From: Chitinophagia bacterium
Lineage (GTDB): Bacteria; Bacteroidota; Bacteroidia; Chitinophagales; Chitinophagaceae
Assembly: GCA_010027295.1 (NCBI GenBank)
Contig: RGVM01000035.1
Coordinates: 1 to 11,545 of the forward strand
DNA: 11,545 bases
Direction: 5' to 3'
Position numbers and translations under genes: made by a program. This document shows positions 8,170-11,545 of this stretch, one piece after another. The notes beneath the pieces were generated by a model. It was given only the letters and a program-made list of their open reading frames with translations, was not told the DNA's origin and made no database searches. How positions within the stretch are numbered: position 1 is the stretch's first letter; the number at the start of each line of letters is the position of its first letter.

Positions 8170-8248
8170 GGGTTGTATTGTTACAGGTATTTCCGGGCTA
8201 CACCTCTATACCCTAGTTGATATGCTTGAATGGGGCCGGTTGGATGGG
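8170..8248. other. Short intergenic region before the HD gene
   Basis: These 79 bp separate the stop of the TPR gene from the start of the HD gene, both on the minus strand. I see no strong hairpin with a T-run and no convincing TTTG/TAnnTTTG promoter. The end next to the HD start carries AACAATACAAC (8172-8182 on the minus strand), identical to the leader of the cargo gene at 4337. A promoter here is possible but unsupported; read-through from gyrA/TPR is the alternative. Confidence 0.4.
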
Positions 8249-9688
8249 TCAGGGATTCCGGTGCTGCTTCGCAGATTCGAATTTGTTGCGATAGAGTTCC
8301 GACTTTGAGAAATCCTTTCTCATTTCATGGCAATAGCTCAGCAGGCTGCATGCAGACTGATAGTAGGAGGATTCCGGCTCCCTGAGCCCCTTCCTGCCGT
8401 CAAGTCGACTGAACACTTTCTCGAGGGGTTGAATCGCTTTTTCCGCGAGCTTGGACACCTGTTGTTCCTGCTGGGACTTCAGTTGCCGATCCTCCTGGTT
8501 CTTTCCGGTGTTCCGGGAGACCTCCTCGTAACACAAGAGGGCCTGGTTGTAGAAATGCTTCCCGAGGGACAGCCAGGCTTCCTCCGATTCGGGTCGCAGA
8601 CTTATGGATCGGTTGAAAAGATCTTCGATACGGGCGCAGTTGACGACATAGTCAGGCTGTGTCCGGGCATTTCCTAACGAGTGTGTATAGCCGAATAGCT
8701 CGTTGGCATATTCCATCATGGCGTCATACCTGTCCGGGAAGACGGTGAGGAGTCGTTCGTATTTCTGGAAGAGCGACTTGTAGTCCCTGCTGTCGCGGGT
8801 AGCTTCTATGTCGGTCAGCATGAGGTATTCGTCATTGGGGAACAGCCTCATGCCTATCGAGAGGTACCGGGCCAGATTCGCAGCATCCTTCCTGTCATAG
8901 CAGTACTTTGCCAGGTACCTGTAGGGACTGGCGTATTCTGCGCCACCTCCGACCTCGGCGTCGGCAAGCTTCCTGAACTGCAGGATGGCCTCTTCCTGTC
9001 TTCCCGCACGATATGCAGCTAAACCTGTATAGAGGGTGAGGGATGTATCGATCCGGGTGAGTCCCCACCCCTGGCTGAAGATATATTCACCTGTCAGCGC
9101 CGTCTCTCGAAAGGCCGACAGGGAGGGCTCATACATCTGAGTGTTATACAGGTCCACCCCTTGTCTGAGGCCGCTGGTATAGAGGCTGAACGCTGTCTGG
9201 TGTTCTTCGACGGTCAGCAGCATCAGGGCCTGGTTCCTGTCGACTTCAAGCGCCTTTCGGATGGCATCCAGCGCCTGCCGCCTGCCGTCCTGCGGCAGAC
9301 TTTGGGTCTTGCCCTCAGAAAGCAGGCCTGCATAAATCCTGGCTTTCAGATACCAGGCATCGGCAAAGCGCTGGTTCCTGGGATTGCCGAGAAGATTGTC
9401 TATCGCCCGTTGGGCCTCAAGGAGACGGTTCTGTTCCAACAGGGCTTTCACGGGCAGAAGGGCCTGTTGGGATGCGTTCGAGGCAGGCTGTTGGATAGGA
9501 GCAGGCTTAGGCTTCCTTACAGCGGGGGCCGGGCGCCTGGCCTGAGTCGTTCCCTTTCTTGGGGTGGACCTGCCAGACTGGGCACTGACCGACATTGTCA
9601 GTATACAAAAAGACAGGAGCAGCCATGAAAGGGAATTACATACCGAGATGGGAGGTCCCGTCCGGTCCGTGACTTTCCCAGTAATCAT
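8249..9688 (-). CDS. TPR-repeat protein with signal sequence, second of a tandem pair behind gyrA
   Basis: Encodes 479 residues. A long hydrophobic segment (about residues 17-36, LSWLLLSFCILTMSVSAQ) after a 16-residue N-region acts as a signal peptide (cleavage near SAQ) or an N-terminal anchor. Residues 38-68 form a basic, proline-rich, probably disordered linker (RSTPRKG, RRPAPAVRKPKPAP). The rest is alpha-helical with degenerate TPR-type helix pairs (about 75-120, 165-200, 211-245, 250-335, 350-390) and no enzyme motif. It aligns by eye with the upstream TPR protein: IDTSLTLYTG...VGG at 213-248 against FDTTLFLYAG...IGG, and LGKHFYNQA against IGKHHWYKA. It starts 7 bp after the upstream stop, so the two are almost certainly co-transcribed. 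No earlier in-frame start suits better. Its cell-envelope role is inferred from the signal sequence; function is unknown. Confidence 0.85.
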   Translation of the reverse strand: MITGKVTDRTGPPISVCNSLSWLLLSFCILTMSVSAQSGRSTPRKGTTQARRPAPAVRKPKPAPIQQPASNASQQALLPVKALLEQNRLLEAQRAIDNLLGNPRNQRFADAWYLKARIYAGLLSEGKTQSLPQDGRRQALDAIRKALEVDRNQALMLLTVEEHQTAFSLYTSGLRQGVDLYNTQMYEPSLSAFRETALTGEYIFSQGWGLTRIDTSLTLYTGLAAYRAGRQEEAILQFRKLADAEVGGGAEYASPYRYLAKYCYDRKDAANLARYLSIGMRLFPNDEYLMLTDIEATRDSRDYKSLFQKYERLLTVFPDRYDAMMEYANELFGYTHSLGNARTQPDYVVNCARIEDLFNRSISLRPESEEAWLSLGKHFYNQALLCYEEVSRNTGKNQEDRQLKSQQEQQVSKLAEKAIQPLEKVFSRLDGRKGLREPESSYYQSACSLLSYCHEMRKDFSKSELYRNKFESAKQHRNP

Positions 9689-9695
9689 CCCTTCG

Positions 9696-11045
9696 TCATT
9701 GGGTGATCTCGCTGTAGACCTTGTCCCATTTCTTCTCCTCAGCCTCGGCCTTTGCCTTGTCGGCCGGCAGTTTCGCGTATTGCCGCTTAAAGCCGTAGTA
9801 CTGGATCAGGTCGTCGATGAGCAGCTTGTAGTTCTGCGCGCCTCCCTTGACCTTGGTGTACGACTTGGCGAGAAGGGGTTGTGCTTTGAGGAGGAAGGGA
9901 ACGGATATGTCCATGAACGCTTCCTGCTGCTTACGAAGACTGTCCCTCCTGGCGGTGAGTTCCTTGGGGGGAGGGGGCGTCTTCCCCATCTTGTCCGGCT
10001 TCTGGGCATCGTTGAACTTGCGGATCTCGTCGTTCACGTCGGCGATCAGGTTCCGGATGCGTTCGGCCTTGTACCAATGGTGCTTGCCGATCAGGAAGTT
10101 AGGCATCCCGTCCTCGGGCATGGCGGCGGCAGTCTTGGTGAGGGCTGCCAGCATCTTCTGCTCGTCTGCTGCGAATTCGGGGGTGGAGGGGTCGACATCC
10201 CTTTTGCTGAGCTTGTCGAAGAGGATGCCCCCGTACATCTGCTGCAGCTTGGCATTGTCGGGCTCTGCGGCCATTTTGGCTTCCAGCCTGGCCATGCGTT
10301 CCTTTTCATCCTCCACTTCCAGGATGAAGTCAATCTCCTCCATTTTAAACATTTCCTCCTTCGGATACAGTTCCTGGCCAAGGGCCTTTGACTTTTCGAA
10401 GGCGGCAGTTTCCTTATTGAGGAAATACATGTATGTCATGTACTTGTAGACGTCGAGGAAGTCCTTGCCGCCGATTTTGCGGGCCGCCAGCTTCTCATAG
10501 TAGCCCATTGCGCCTTTGTGGTCCTCGGACATCTGGGAGCATGCGCCGGCGTACAGGAAGAGCGTGGTGTCGAATTCCGACGCGAGCTGTTTGTTCTTGA
10601 TCAGGTAATCGCTCCATTCGACGGTTTTCCCGAAGGTGTTGGCGGCGTCCGCGTATTTCTTGGCGTTGAAATGGGCGATGGCCCTGTTGAACAGGACGCT
10701 GTAGTAGGTGAAGGCGGTGGCCGCGTAGGCGGGGTCTTGCAGCAGGCTGGCCACGGTCGCGGCGTCGGCAGCGAGGTATTTGCGGTATTCGGACATGGAC
10801 TCCTCCATGTATTTATCCGCCTCTTCGCCTTGTGCCGTCTTCATGAGGCCCGCGAGGACGGTTGCCTTGGCCAGATGGAATTCGGGCTTGGTGGTGGCCT
10901 TCCCTTTCTTCTCGATGTCCTGGATGGCTTCCTTCGCCTTGGGAAGCTGGTTCAACATCAAGTAGGTTTTGACCTGGTCGAACTGCGCCTGGGCGGCCGT
11001 GGTCGCAAGTAACAGTGCGATACCAACGATGTAGAGTCTGTTCAT
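9696..11045 (-). CDS. TPR-repeat periplasmic protein, first of a tandem pair behind gyrA
   Basis: Encodes 449 residues with a clear Sec signal peptide (MNRLYIVGIALLLATTAAQA|Q, residues 1-20) and no other membrane segment, so it is probably periplasmic. The mature part is helical with TPR-like pairs: about 24-66, 110-150 (AIAHFNAKKYADAANTFGK), 160-192, 196-230, 255-282 and 312-330. A lysine- and proline-rich segment with a charged helix, possibly coiled coil, lies at about 336-378 (KMGKTPPPPKEL). No catalytic motif is visible. A TPR protein directly downstream of gyrA is an arrangement I recall from other Bacteroidota, though this is from memory. It starts 27 bp after the gyrA stop and is followed after 7 bp by its paralogue, so an operon led by gyrA is likely. 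Its role, perhaps protein-protein contacts in the envelope, is inferred only from the fold. Confidence 0.88.
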   Translation of the reverse strand: MNRLYIVGIALLLATTAAQAQFDQVKTYLMLNQLPKAKEAIQDIEKKGKATTKPEFHLAKATVLAGLMKTAQGEEADKYMEESMSEYRKYLAADAATVASLLQDPAYAATAFTYYSVLFNRAIAHFNAKKYADAANTFGKTVEWSDYLIKNKQLASEFDTTLFLYAGACSQMSEDHKGAMGYYEKLAARKIGGKDFLDVYKYMTYMYFLNKETAAFEKSKALGQELYPKEEMFKMEEIDFILEVEDEKERMARLEAKMAAEPDNAKLQQMYGGILFDKLSKRDVDPSTPEFAADEQKMLAALTKTAAAMPEDGMPNFLIGKHHWYKAERIRNLIADVNDEIRKFNDAQKPDKMGKTPPPPKELTARRDSLRKQQEAFMDISVPFLLKAQPLLAKSYTKVKGGAQNYKLLIDDLIQYYGFKRQYAKLPADKAKAEAEEKKWDKVYSEITQ

Positions 11046-11072
11046 TTCTATGGATTGATAGGTATTCCGAAG

Positions 11073-11545
11073 TTAGGAAATATCCTCATTCCCTGGGTCC
11101 GCAGGGTCTGAAGGCGTGTTCTCGTCGGGTGGCGGCAGTTGCCCCACTTCATGGCTGGTGTTGTCCATGCGCGTCTCATCGAGGCTTGTGATGGCGGCGA
11201 TACGGTCGTCGTCATCCAGCCGGATCAGCTTGACGCCCTGGGTGGCCCTGCCGAGTTCCCGAATGTCGGAGACGGGGGTCCGGATGGTAACGCCCGACTC
11301 GCAGGTGATCATCAGATCCTCCGTTTCGGAGACATCGAGGATGCCGACAAGGCTTCCGGTCTTCTCTGTGACCTGTATTGTCTTTATCCCCTTGCCACCG
11401 CGATGGGTGATGCGGTATTCATCGATAGGCGTGCGCTTGCCGTATCCGTTCTCGGAGACGACGAGGATGGTCCGGCTCTTGTCGCCGGTCTCTATGCAGG
11501 CCATACCCACGACTTCGTCCTTCTCGTCGTCCACTTCGATGCCGG
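11073..11545 (-). CDS. gyrA: DNA gyrase subunit A, C-terminal part (gene continues past the window)
   Basis: The last 156 or so codons are visible; the 5' part, with the catalytic tyrosine domain and the first blades, lies beyond 11545. The visible chain is the end of the GyrA C-terminal beta-pinwheel, which wraps DNA: VVSENGYGKRTPIDEYR, HRGGKGIKTIQVTEKTG, MITCESGVTIRTPVSDI and GRATQGVKLIRLDDDDRI, the last motif being strongly conserved in GyrA. After the last blade comes a tail of about 45 residues rich in Pro, Asp and Glu and ending in NEDIS, unlike the compact end of many GyrA proteins. GyrA rather than ParC is favoured by the GRATQGV motif and by the downstream TPR gene. The stop codon lies 27 bp before the first TPR gene. 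Confidence 0.95.
   Translation of the reverse strand, partial: GIEVDDEKDEVVGMACIETGDKSRTILVVSENGYGKRTPIDEYRITHRGGKGIKTIQVTEKTGSLVGILDVSETEDLMITCESGVTIRTPVSDIRELGRATQGVKLIRLDDDDRIAAITSLDETRMDNTSHEVGQLPPPDENTPSDPADPGNEDIS

Noticed and set aside
9564..10391. 275-codon open frame on the plus strand, antisense to the first TPR gene
   Set aside because: It is opposite a well-supported coding gene, is rich in low-complexity Leu/Val/Gly, has no recognisable domain, and is explained by the codon bias of the GC-rich gene beneath it.

Overview
The window looks like an ordinary chromosomal segment of a Bacteroidota bacterium, most likely of the Chitinophagaceae/Chitinophagales type. The evidence is two proteins ending in the gliding-motility-associated C-terminal (CHU_C, type B) sorting domain of the type IX secretion system (T9SS), a PorP/SprF-family outer-membrane protein, an SprB-like repeat, a gyrA gene of the Bacteroidota type and A-rich start contexts with little Shine-Dalgarno signal. 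Genus cannot be given from the sequence alone. Base composition is GC-rich for the phylum and looks even throughout. No RNA genes, insertion sequences, integrases, CRISPR arrays or attachment sites were seen.

Left part (1-7526): a secretion and surface-protein locus. On the minus strand a 1117-residue secreted protein (Asp-box beta-propeller, SprB-like repeat, two Ig-like domains, CHU_C) is followed 19 bp later by a PorP/SprF-family gene, and the pair ends at a clear rho-independent terminator at the left edge. Divergent from it, across a gap of about 93 bp, lies a second large secreted protein (IgGFc-binding-type N-terminal domain, three PKD domains, an Ig-like domain, CHU_C). The two cargo proteins share their last two modules. 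Together they suggest one PorP/SprF partner next to two large T9SS type B substrates that are exported to, and perhaps held at, the cell surface.

Right part (7561-11545, all minus strand): the 3' end of gyrA is followed by two TPR-repeat genes with signal peptides, which are recognisable paralogues of each other, and then by a small HD-superfamily predicted hydrolase gene that converges on the second cargo gene. The gyrA-TPR-TPR spacing (27 bp and 7 bp) suggests co-transcription. The HD gene sits 79 bp further on and may have its own promoter or be read through.

No stretch without a gene exceeds about 100 bp. I do not see a clearly new system. The points most worth a second look are the divergent type B cargo pair around one PorP/SprF gene, a short direct repeat in the divergent gap, the tandem TPR paralogues behind gyrA, and an 11-base sequence shared just upstream of two start codons.
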